A stretch of DNA of 64,000 nucleotides from Pararobbsia alpina (lineage in GTDB: Bacteria > Pseudomonadota > Gammaproteobacteria > Burkholderiales > Burkholderiaceae): NCBI RefSeq assembly GCF_902859895.1, contig NZ_CADIKM010000002.1, positions 62,001 to 126,000 of the forward strand, read 5' to 3'. The translations under genes and the position numbers were made by a program. Positions within the stretch are counted from its first letter, which is position 1. Each line of letters begins with the position of its first letter. Below, one piece after another: positions 57,186 through 64,000 of the stretch. Under the pieces are notes generated by a model. That model did no database searches. It worked only from the letters and a program-made list of their open reading frames with translations, and had not been told where the DNA came from.

Positions 57186-58217
57186 ATGCAGATTCTGACG
57201 AAGGCGCTGCTTGGCGGTGTGCTTGCGTGCACGTTCGCGGCATGTGGCGGCGGGGGCGGAGGCAGCGATGCCTCAACGAACGGCCTGGACTCGAACAAGT
57301 CGACGACGGTGACACCGTTGCCGGCACCGGCGCCGGCAGCCGCTTCGACACCGGTGCTCGATGCCGCGCGCGACTTCGCTGGTGCGCCGTGGATGTCGTA
57401 CTACAACGCCGAGTCAGGCATGGGCAGCGTGACACAAGCAGCCAGCACGTTTCGCGTGATGGATCTCGACCTCGACCCGGGCATTGGCAATTTCACGCCC
57501 GCCGACGTCGCCGCGCTCAAGGCGAACGGTCAGAACGTGGTGCTCAGCTATCTGAATGTCGGCTCATGCGAAAACTTCCGGACTTACTGGAGCAAAGTGC
57601 CGGCCGGCTTTGTGTCCTGTATGGCCAACACGGCAGCGCAGGCGGGTACTTATCAGGGATATCGAAACGAGACGTGGATGAATCTCTCGAATCCCGATTA
57701 TCAGCATCTGATCGTCGACTATGTCGCGCCGCGACTGGTGGCGCAGGGTACCGATGGTTTTTATCTCGACAATATGGAAATCGTCGAGCACGGTACGGCG
57801 ACGACGAATGGGCCCTGCGACGCGGCGTGCGCGCAGGGCGGCCTCGATCTCGTGCGCTTGCTGCGTGCGAAATATCCGTCGCTCGTGATCGTCATGCAAA
57901 ACGCGACGAGCGATGTGACCCGACTCGGCCGGACGGGCGGCGTCGCATTCGCGAGCCTGCTCGACGGGATTGCGCATGAAGAAGTGTATGCGCCATCCTA
58001 CGATGCGTCTGCGGAACGCGAGCTGCTCGCCTGGCAGTCAATGAAGCTCGCGCCGAATGGCCATGCGCTCTGGATCGCAACACTCGACTATGTCGGTGAC
58101 TGCACTCAGACGGCGAAAGCGCAGGCGGTCTACAGGCGCAGCCGGGCGCACGGCTTCGTGCCGTATGCATCGGATGCGAGTGCGGGACAGAATGTGATTT
58201 GTTATTGGGGATTCTGA
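57186..58217 (+). CDS. Lipoprotein with GH114 (endo-alpha-1,4-polygalactosaminidase-like) domain
   Basis: The predicted product (343 residues) is an outer-membrane or periplasmic lipoprotein (MQILTKALLGGVLACTFAAC, lipid Cys20). A Gly run and Pro/Ala linker lead to a TIM-barrel-type domain of the GH114/TM1410 family (VVLSYLNVGSCENFRTYW, QGTDGFYLDNMEIVEHG, SLVIVMQNATSDVTRLG). GH114 members cut galactosaminogalactan-type polymers; the substrate here is unknown. Four Cys occur as likely disulphides. The start was set at the signal peptide; in-frame starts at 57150 and 57045 are possible but no strong ribosome site was found. Confidence 0.82.
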   Translation: MQILTKALLGGVLACTFAACGGGGGGSDASTNGLDSNKSTTVTPLPAPAPAAASTPVLDAARDFAGAPWMSYYNAESGMGSVTQAASTFRVMDLDLDPGIGNFTPADVAALKANGQNVVLSYLNVGSCENFRTYWSKVPAGFVSCMANTAAQAGTYQGYRNETWMNLSNPDYQHLIVDYVAPRLVAQGTDGFYLDNMEIVEHGTATTNGPCDAACAQGGLDLVRLLRAKYPSLVIVMQNATSDVTRLGRTGGVAFASLLDGIAHEEVYAPSYDASAERELLAWQSMKLAPNGHALWIATLDYVGDCTQTAKAQAVYRRSRAHGFVPYASDASAGQNVICYWGF

Positions 58218-58664
58218 GTGGCAGCAGCCTTCGCGTGAACGCCTGGAAACTGTCGCCACGGCCTCCCCATTCACGCATGAGAATCGTTCAGACTCATTCC
58301 GACCACCACTCCTGACACTCTCTGGCGTTTAGTTCCTTCTTCATGAACGATCCAGGTCTGGATAAGCTCACCACTTACTAAACATTTACGGCGCCAATCC
58401 TTCGATAACTGCAAGGTTTTATAAACAGGGGTAATTCCTGCCATTCAAGAGCCGAAAACCCACTAAACATGAGCAACTCCATGTCGGCCGGCAGAACCGC
58501 CTAAACAAGCTTATTCCACAAGAACCGAAAAACTTTTTAAAGTTCGTCGGAGGCGTGCCGATAACGTGAGAGAACACGGCGTCGATTCAGAGACGATTTT
58601 GAGTCGCGGTAGATGAATGTTGTGGGGCGCCGCTTGAAAACTACTAATCTAAAAGAGTGAAGTC
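58218..58664. other. Non-coding interval (447 bases) with a sigma-28 promoter
   Basis: No gene was seen. Its 3' part holds the sigma-28 promoter (58538-58564) and a leader of about 95 bases before the repeat-protein ATG. The stretch from about 58330 to 58540 is AT-rich relative to the window. Confidence 0.7.
58538..58564 (+). promoter_or_regulatory. Near-perfect sigma-28 (FliA) promoter of the octapeptide-repeat gene
   Basis: TAAAGTTC (58538-58545), an 11-base spacer and GCCGATAA (58557-58564) match the consensus TAAAGTTT-N11-GCCGATAA at 15 of 16 fixed positions, the best of the five sites in this window. It points at the gene starting at 58665; transcription would begin near 58571. The match is better than those of flgM, flgK and motA here. 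Confidence 0.9.
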
Positions 58665-61600
58665 ATGACATCCATCGTTTCCTCGTTGACTCCAGCTCAA
58701 ATTGGCGCGCTGAGCACGACACAAATCAAGTCCCTGACGACGGCGGAAATTTCCAGCCTGACCACACTTCAGGTTGGCGCGCTGACGACGACACAGATCG
58801 GTGTGATGCCGTCATCGGACATCGTGAGCCTGAGCACCGCCGCGATTGCGATCCTGTCGAGCGCGCAACTCGGCGCGCTGACCACGAGCGATATCGCCGC
58901 GCTCAAGACATCACAGATCGCAGCGCTGGGAAGCGCTCAGCTGCAGAACCTGACGACCAGCCAGATCGCCGCCCTTACGTATGCGCAAATCGGCGCATTG
59001 ACGAGCACGCAGGTCCTGAACGGGCTGACGACGACTCAGGTTGCCCAGTTGTCGACCGGTCAGATCGGCGCGTTGACGGCTACGGATGTGTCGGCGCTCA
59101 GCTCAGCTCAGATCACCGCGCTGACGACTGCCGATATCGCCGCGCTCAAGACCACCCAGATCGCTGCGTTGTCGTCCGCCCAGATAAGCGCGCTGACGAC
59201 TGTCCAGATTGGCGCGCTGAAGACGGCCCAGATTGCCTCGCTGTCGACCACACAGATCGGTGCATTGTCCACCGCACAAATCGGGGCGTTGTCGACCACC
59301 GACATCGCCGCGCTCAAGACCACCCAGATCGCCGCTTTGTCGAGCGCCGATGTCGCCGCACTCAAGACCACCCAGGTCGCCGCGCTGACGGCAAGCCAGG
59401 TCGGCTCATTGAGCGCCACTCAGATCGGTGCATTGTCCACCGGACAAGTCGGCTCGCTGTCGATCGCCGATATCGCTGCACTGAAGCCCACCCAGATCGC
59501 CGCGCTGTCGACGGCCCAGATCGGTGCCCTGACGACCGCTCAGGTCGGCGCGCTGACGACCACTCAGGTCGGCTCGCTGAGCTCCGCCCAGATCGGCGCG
59601 CTGTCGACCGGTGACATCGCCGCACTCAAGACCACTCAGATCGCCGCGCTGAAGACCACACAGATCAGCGCATTGTCGACCGCTCAAATCGGCGCATTGA
59701 CGACCGCTCAGGTCGGCTCGCTGAGCGCCACGCAGATCGGTGCCTTGTCCACCGGACAAGTCGGGGCGCTGTCGACCGCCGACATCACCGCGCTCAAGAC
59801 CACCCAGGTCGCCGCGCTGACGTCCGCCGAAGTCGCTGCGCTGTCGACCGCTCAGGTCGGCGCGCTGACGACTACACAGATTGGCACATTGACGACCACG
59901 CAGGTCGCCGCCCTGAGCACCGCCCAGATCGGCGCGCTGTCGACCGGTGACATCGCCGCACTCAAGGCCACTCAGGTCGCCGCGCTGACCACCACCCAGG
60001 TCGCTGCGTTGTCGACCAGCCAGATCGGCGCGCTGACAACCACTCAAGTCGCCGCGTTGACGACTGCACAGGTGGGCGCATTGTCGACCGGACAAGTCGG
60101 CGCACTGTCGACCCACGACATCGCCGCGCTCAAGACCACCCAGGTCGCCGCCTTGACTACCAGTGAAGTCGGTGCGCTTACGACCGGTCAGATTGCCGCG
60201 CTTTCATACACGCAAATAGCGGCTCTGACGAGCAACCAGGTCCAGAACGGCCTGACGACCGCTCAGGTCGGTGCATTGACGACTGGCCAGGTTGCCGCGC
60301 TGTCGACTACCGATGTGGCAGCGCTTAGCACGAGCCAGGTTGGCGCGCTGACGACGGCCGATATCGCCGCGCTCAAGACCACCCAGATCGCCGCTTTGTC
60401 GAGCGCCGATGTCGCCGCACTCAAGACCACCCAGGTCGCCGCGCTGACGGTAAGCCAGGTCGGCTGGCTGAGTTCTGCTCAGATCGGTGCATTGTCCACC
60501 GGACAAGTCGGCTCGCTGTCGACCGCCGATATCGCTGCACTGAAGCCCACCCAGATCGCCGCGCTGTCGACGGCTCAGATCGGTGCCCTGACAACCGCTC
60601 AGGTCGGCGCGCTGACGACCACTCAGGTCGGCTCGCTGAGCTCCGCCCAGATCGGCGCGCTGTCGACCGGTGACATCGCCGCACTCAAGCCCACTCAGAT
60701 CGCCGCGCTGAAGACCACACAGATCAGCGCATTGTCGACCGCTCAGATCGGCGCATTGACGACCGCTCAGGTCGGCTCGCTGAGCGCCACGCAGATCGGT
60801 GCCTTGTCCACCGGACAAGTCGGGGCGCTGTCGACCGCCGACATTACCGCGCTCAAGACCACCCAGGTCGCCGCGCTGACGTCCGCCGAAGTCGCTGCGC
60901 TGTCGACCGCTCAGGTCGGCGCGCTGACGACCACGCAGGTTGGCACATTGACGACCACGCAGGTCGCCGCCCTGAGCACCGCCCAGATCGGTACACTGTC
61001 GAGCACTGACATTGCCGCGCTCAAGGCCACTCAGGTCGCCGCGCTGACCACCACCCAGGTCGCTGCGTTGTCGACCAGCCAGATCGGCGCGCTGACAACC
61101 ACTCAAGTCGCCGCGTTGACGACTGCACAGGTGGGCGCATTGTCCACCGCGCAAGTCGGCGCGTTGTCCACCACCGATGTCGCCGCGCTCAAGACCACCC
61201 AGGTCGCCGCCTTGACGACCGGTCAGGTCGCCGCACTGACGGGCTCCCAGGTCGGTTCGCTGTCAGCGACAGATGTGGCCGCGCTCAGCACGAGCCAGAT
61301 CGGCGCAATCTCGACAACCAGCATCGCCTCGCTCAAGACAACCCAGATCGCAGCGTTGAAGACCGCTCAGATCGGCGCGTTGTCCACCAGCCAGGTCGGC
61401 GCACTGACGAGCACCCAGGTCGCCGCGCTGACGACCACGCAGATTGCTTCGTTGAGCAGCGCTCAGGTCGGCGTGCTGTCGACCATCGACGTCGCCGCGC
61501 TCAAGACCACCCAGGTCGCCGCGTTGACGACTTCGCAGGTGGGCGCATTGTCCACGGCACAAGTCGGCGCGTTGTCCACCAGCGATGTCGCCGCGCTCAA

Positions 61601-61991
61601 GACCACCCAGGTCGCCGCGCTGACGAGCAGCCAGGTGGGTGCGCTCACGACCGGCCAAGTAGCCGCTCTTGCGTACGCGCAGATTGCCGCCTTGACGACC
61701 ACTCAAGTTCAGGGCCTGACAACCACCCAGATCGGTGGGTTGTCAACCGGCCAGGTCGGCGCGCTGACGAATGCGGATCTGGCGTCGCTCAGCACAGTCC
61801 AGCTCGGAGCACTGAAGACGACCGAGATCGCTGCGCTCAAGACCACCCAGATCGCAGCGCTGACGACCACCGAAATCGGTGCACTGACGACGACTCAGAT
61901 CAGCGCACTGACGACAACGCAGGTCAACGCACTGTCGAGCACCCAGGTCGCTGCATTGACGACGACGCAGGTGCCCTACCTGAACCTGTAA
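58665..61991 (+). CDS. 1108-residue octapeptide-repeat protein of unknown function, sigma-28 controlled
   Basis: After MTSIVSSL, the protein is 134 consecutive octads plus two nonads (TSTQVLNGL, TSNQVQNGL) and a terminal TTTQVPYLNL. The octad consensus is [ST]-T-x-[QDE]-[IV]-[GA]-[AS]-L. When position 4 is Asp, the next unit usually starts with Lys (DIAALKTTQ), suggesting ordered salt bridges between stacked turns. There is no Sec signal, membrane helix, Cys or C-terminal export motif. A block of about 855 bases (59301-60155) recurs nearly identically at 60360-61214. It is preceded by a near-perfect sigma-28 promoter and followed by a GT41 gene. It is probably a solenoid or fibre, and export by the flagellar apparatus is possible. 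The function is unknown. Confidence 0.9.
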   Translation: MTSIVSSLTPAQIGALSTTQIKSLTTAEISSLTTLQVGALTTTQIGVMPSSDIVSLSTAAIAILSSAQLGALTTSDIAALKTSQIAALGSAQLQNLTTSQIAALTYAQIGALTSTQVLNGLTTTQVAQLSTGQIGALTATDVSALSSAQITALTTADIAALKTTQIAALSSAQISALTTVQIGALKTAQIASLSTTQIGALSTAQIGALSTTDIAALKTTQIAALSSADVAALKTTQVAALTASQVGSLSATQIGALSTGQVGSLSIADIAALKPTQIAALSTAQIGALTTAQVGALTTTQVGSLSSAQIGALSTGDIAALKTTQIAALKTTQISALSTAQIGALTTAQVGSLSATQIGALSTGQVGALSTADITALKTTQVAALTSAEVAALSTAQVGALTTTQIGTLTTTQVAALSTAQIGALSTGDIAALKATQVAALTTTQVAALSTSQIGALTTTQVAALTTAQVGALSTGQVGALSTHDIAALKTTQVAALTTSEVGALTTGQIAALSYTQIAALTSNQVQNGLTTAQVGALTTGQVAALSTTDVAALSTSQVGALTTADIAALKTTQIAALSSADVAALKTTQVAALTVSQVGWLSSAQIGALSTGQVGSLSTADIAALKPTQIAALSTAQIGALTTAQVGALTTTQVGSLSSAQIGALSTGDIAALKPTQIAALKTTQISALSTAQIGALTTAQVGSLSATQIGALSTGQVGALSTADITALKTTQVAALTSAEVAALSTAQVGALTTTQVGTLTTTQVAALSTAQIGTLSSTDIAALKATQVAALTTTQVAALSTSQIGALTTTQVAALTTAQVGALSTAQVGALSTTDVAALKTTQVAALTTGQVAALTGSQVGSLSATDVAALSTSQIGAISTTSIASLKTTQIAALKTAQIGALSTSQVGALTSTQVAALTTTQIASLSSAQVGVLSTIDVAALKTTQVAALTTSQVGALSTAQVGALSTSDVAALKTTQVAALTSSQVGALTTGQVAALAYAQIAALTTTQVQGLTTTQIGGLSTGQVGALTNADLASLSTVQLGALKTTEIAALKTTQIAALTTTEIGALTTTQISALTTTQVNALSSTQVAALTTTQVPYLNL
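59301..61214 (+). repeat. Large internal duplication within the octapeptide-repeat gene
   Basis: The segment 59301-60155 is repeated with few changes at 60360-61214, offset 1059 bases (44 octads plus one residue, because of one nine-residue unit). The two copies keep the same order of variable residues over about 35 octads, for example the rare KPTQ and TSAEVAAL units, so this is a recent duplication on top of the older 24-bp tandem array. Confidence 0.85.
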
Positions 61992-62308
61992 GGTCTGCCA
62001 TTGCAAAGGGCTTCTGGTCCGATCCGCCCGTACGAGGACACCTCGCCCGGGCGGATCGGGGTGGGACAACGCCGTCTTGCGGAGGCAGGAAAACGTCACA
62101 GGTGCTGGCGTTCATGCCGATGTATCTGTATGGTCTTGCCGGTACGCCACGCAGCAAGGTTGCGATAGCGTGCACTTGAAACTCCCGACTGCATGCCGCA
62201 GCCTGGGCTATCGAGGAACGAGCGCGACAAGCGGTAGCATGAGCGGGTCCGTTCATACCCGGATGTCGATGCGCACTTTTTACGACCAGTGGTAGGCTGG
62301 GATTGAAC
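61992..62308. other. Interval with hairpin between repeat gene and GT41 gene (317 bases)
   Basis: No gene was seen. It holds a perfect 12-bp hairpin near its start (62019-62059). The remaining 250 bases show no clear sigma-28 site, so the GT41 gene may have its own sigma-70-type promoter or be read through from the repeat gene. Confidence 0.55.
62019..62059 (+). terminator. Strong hairpin after the repeat gene (possible terminator or processing site)
   Basis: CCGATCCGCCCG (62019-62030) pairs perfectly with CGGGCGGATCGG (62048-62059), and the loop carries an inner GAGG/CCTC stem. No T run follows, so it may be a rho-independent terminator of low efficiency, an mRNA-stabilising 3' structure, or a brake that lowers expression of the downstream glycosyltransferase relative to the repeat protein. 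Confidence 0.55.
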
Positions 62309-64000
62309 ATGGTCACTGAAACGAACCTGACTGACGTATTGCTCGACCAGATCAATCACGGACAGTCGGCAAGTGCGCTGGAAAAAATCAACAAGCTTCT
62401 CGAACAGGAGCCGAATCAACCAGGGCTGTTGACGCTGAGAGCGGAAGCTTTGCGGCTTTCGGGACGCGCCGGCGAAGCAATCGAGGCGTTTCGTAGAGCC
62501 GGCGCGGTGGGGGGCGGACCGCGCAACTGGCTGGTCGCGGGCCTGATGCTCAGTGAGGCACGTCGTATCGATGAGGCGCTTTCATGCCTGATGAACGCCA
62601 TCGCGGAAGATCCCAACAGCGAGGAAATACTGAACGTCCTCGTAACTACGCTGTTCAATGCGAATCGTCACAAGGAAGGCATCTTCTTTGCAAGGCGTCT
62701 GATTGCTTCGAGTCGCAATGAGAAGTATCTGTCGCACGCGGCGCTGCTTTTGCAAAGCAACGAACTCTATGACGAGGCCGTGGATGTATTCAAGAGAATT
62801 GCCGGGTCGACCGAAGACGATCCGGCTCTGCTGGGCGCGGCCCTGGTGCCGGCCCGGTTCACCTGCGAATGGGAATGGATCGAATCGATTCAGGAACGCA
62901 TAAAAGCCCATTACGCAAGCGGCCAATACGGTGCCACTCAAGAGTATCCGCTCACGCATCTGACATGGTGTACCAATGAGTCGTACAACCTTGAAGTAAC
63001 AAAGGCCTATGCGGGGCGAATGCTACCGGTCGTGTCGCCGCTCGTGAAAGCGACGCGTAAGGTCGATTCGCATGCGCGCATAAGAATTGGCTACCTGTCG
63101 TCCGACTTCTGCAATCACGCGACCATGCATTTGATGGTGGGTTTGTTTGAGCGCCACGACCGGGAGCGATTTGAAGTATTCGCCTATGACTACAGTCGTC
63201 CGGACGGTTCCGAATACAGGGAGCGGTTTCTTCGCGCGGTCGAGCACCATGTCGACATCACCGCGCTCACCGATGCCGATGCCGCCGCTCGCATTGCGAA
63301 CGACGAGTTGGACCTGTTGTTCGATCTGAAGGGACACACCGGTTGGGGACGCCTCGGCATCATGGCGTACCGGCCCGCGCCGGTTCAGGTCGCTTACCTC
63401 GGTTTTCCCGGTTCCACGGCTACGTCGTTCATCGACTACCTGGTCTCGGATCGGTTCGTGACGCCTGAAAGCAGCGCAGCTTTCTTCACTGAAAAGCTGT
63501 GCCGCCTGCCGCATTCCTATCAATGCAATGACCGCAATCGCCCCGTCGCCGGAAACCCGGGCTCGCGCGCGATGTATGGCCTGCCCGAAGACGCGGTGGT
63601 CTTCTGTGCGTTCAATCAGTCGTACAAGATCGATCGAAACAGCTTCAACGTGTGGATGCGGGTGCTCAACGAAGTTCCGAACGGCGTGCTGTGGCTGCTG
63701 AATCAGGGGGAAGGCGCGGAGAAGAACCTGAGACACCACGCTGAACGTGCTGGCGTGCAACCGGGCAGACTGATCTTTGCCGGGTTTGCCGCCCCCGACC
63801 AGCACATCGCCCGGTTGCAGCTGGCCGACGTCGCGCTCGACGCACTTGTGTGTAACGGACACACGACCACTTCGGATACGTTGTGGGCCGGCATTCCGGT
63901 CATCACGGCCCAGGGCCGTCACTTTGCGTCCCGAGTCAGCGAAAGCCTGCTCAACGCAATGAACTTGCCCGAACTCGTCGCGCGCAACGCCGACGAAATG
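62309..64000 (+). CDS. TPR-containing GT41 (SPINDLY/OGT-like) glycosyltransferase, 3' end outside window
   Basis: The frame is open from the ATG at 62309 to the window end (564 codons) and continues beyond. The N-terminal 230 or so residues are TPR-like helical pairs (ALEKINKLLEQEPNQPGLLT, RAEALRLSGRAGEAIEAFRR). The GT41 catalytic region begins near residue 258: GYLSSDFCNHATMHLMVGLF (with the family His), FDLKGHTGWGRLGIMAYRPA, VAYLGFPGSTATSFIDYLVS, FNQSYKIDRNSFNVW and the UDP-site block GHTTTSDTLWAGIPV. Family members attach GlcNAc or other sugars to Ser/Thr or Asn of cytosolic or export-bound proteins. Candidate acceptors are the adjacent repeat protein and flagellin. Confidence 0.9.
   Translation, partial: MVTETNLTDVLLDQINHGQSASALEKINKLLEQEPNQPGLLTLRAEALRLSGRAGEAIEAFRRAGAVGGGPRNWLVAGLMLSEARRIDEALSCLMNAIAEDPNSEEILNVLVTTLFNANRHKEGIFFARRLIASSRNEKYLSHAALLLQSNELYDEAVDVFKRIAGSTEDDPALLGAALVPARFTCEWEWIESIQERIKAHYASGQYGATQEYPLTHLTWCTNESYNLEVTKAYAGRMLPVVSPLVKATRKVDSHARIRIGYLSSDFCNHATMHLMVGLFERHDRERFEVFAYDYSRPDGSEYRERFLRAVEHHVDITALTDADAAARIANDELDLLFDLKGHTGWGRLGIMAYRPAPVQVAYLGFPGSTATSFIDYLVSDRFVTPESSAAFFTEKLCRLPHSYQCNDRNRPVAGNPGSRAMYGLPEDAVVFCAFNQSYKIDRNSFNVWMRVLNEVPNGVLWLLNQGEGAEKNLRHHAERAGVQPGRLIFAGFAAPDQHIARLQLADVALDALVCNGHTTTSDTLWAGIPVITAQGRHFASRVSESLLNAMNLPELVARNADEM

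Noticed and set aside
60204-61154. Long antisense open frame (316 codons) opposite the repeat gene
   Set aside because: It is a by-product of the periodic coding sequence on the other strand, rich in Arg/Gly/Asp/Leu, with no ribosome site or promoter.
58665-61991. The 24-bp periodic array as a CRISPR or other non-coding satellite
   Set aside because: There are no spacers between units, the period is a whole number of codons, the frame stays open for 1108 codons and substitutions are conservative at the protein level, so it is coding.

Overview
The window is a high-GC chromosome segment from a motile beta-proteobacterium, most probably in the Burkholderiaceae (Burkholderia/Paraburkholderia-like). 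The evidence is the gene order (flhDC, motAB, che operon, flhB-flhA-flhF-flhG-fliA in one block), FlhDC as flagellar master regulator combined with FlhF/FlhG, CheD and CheZ, and the codon and GC style. No rRNA, tRNA, insertion sequence, prophage or CRISPR array was seen.

Layout. Bases 1-11363 (+): fliF (3' part), fliG, fliH, fliI, fliJ, fliK, then fliL, fliM, fliN, fliO, fliP, fliQ, fliR, i.e. MS ring, C ring, export ATPase complex, hook-length control and export gate. Bases 11558-22830 (-): flgL, flgK, flgJ, flgI, flgH, flgG, flgF, flgE, flgD, flgC, flgB, i.e. rod, hook, rings and hook-filament junction. They are divergent from flgA, flgM, flgN (23100-25798, +). Bases 26034-32986 (-): fliA, flhG, flhF, flhA, flhB. 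Bases 33144-43912 (-): a motility/chemotaxis operon read motA, motB, cheY-like, cheA, cheW, receptor, cheR, cheD, cheB, cheY, cheZ. Bases 44199-45177 (-): flhC, flhD. From 45911 onward the content is accessory: a family-4 glycosyltransferase, a HAD phosphatase, a BadF/BadG-type sugar kinase, three small unknown genes, a frameshifted autotransporter, a large basic-amino-acid decarboxylase, a GH114-like lipoprotein, a 1108-residue protein made almost entirely of an octapeptide repeat, and the start of a TPR/GT41 (SPINDLY/O-GlcNAc-transferase-like) glycosyltransferase that runs off the window.

Regulation visible in the sequence. Five strong matches to the flagellar sigma-28 (FliA) promoter were found: before fliL, flgK (-), flgM, motA (-) and the octapeptide-repeat gene. 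The last is the closest match of all, TAAAGTTC-N11-GCCGATAA. This places an uncharacterised, signal-peptide-free, Ser/Thr-rich repeat protein in the late flagellar regulon, directly upstream of a GT41 glycosyltransferase. The most interesting hypothesis here is a flagellum-coregulated, possibly flagellar-exported and O-glycosylated repeat protein with its own glycosyltransferase. Flagellin modification is the main competing role for the enzyme.

Other oddities: a diverged 75-bp duplicate of the flgG 3' end just downstream of flgG, a chemoreceptor with almost no periplasmic domain, an FlhG whose P-loop lacks the expected lysine, and long low-complexity extensions on FlgA, FliI and FlhF. All statements come from reading the sequence and recalled family knowledge; no database search was run.
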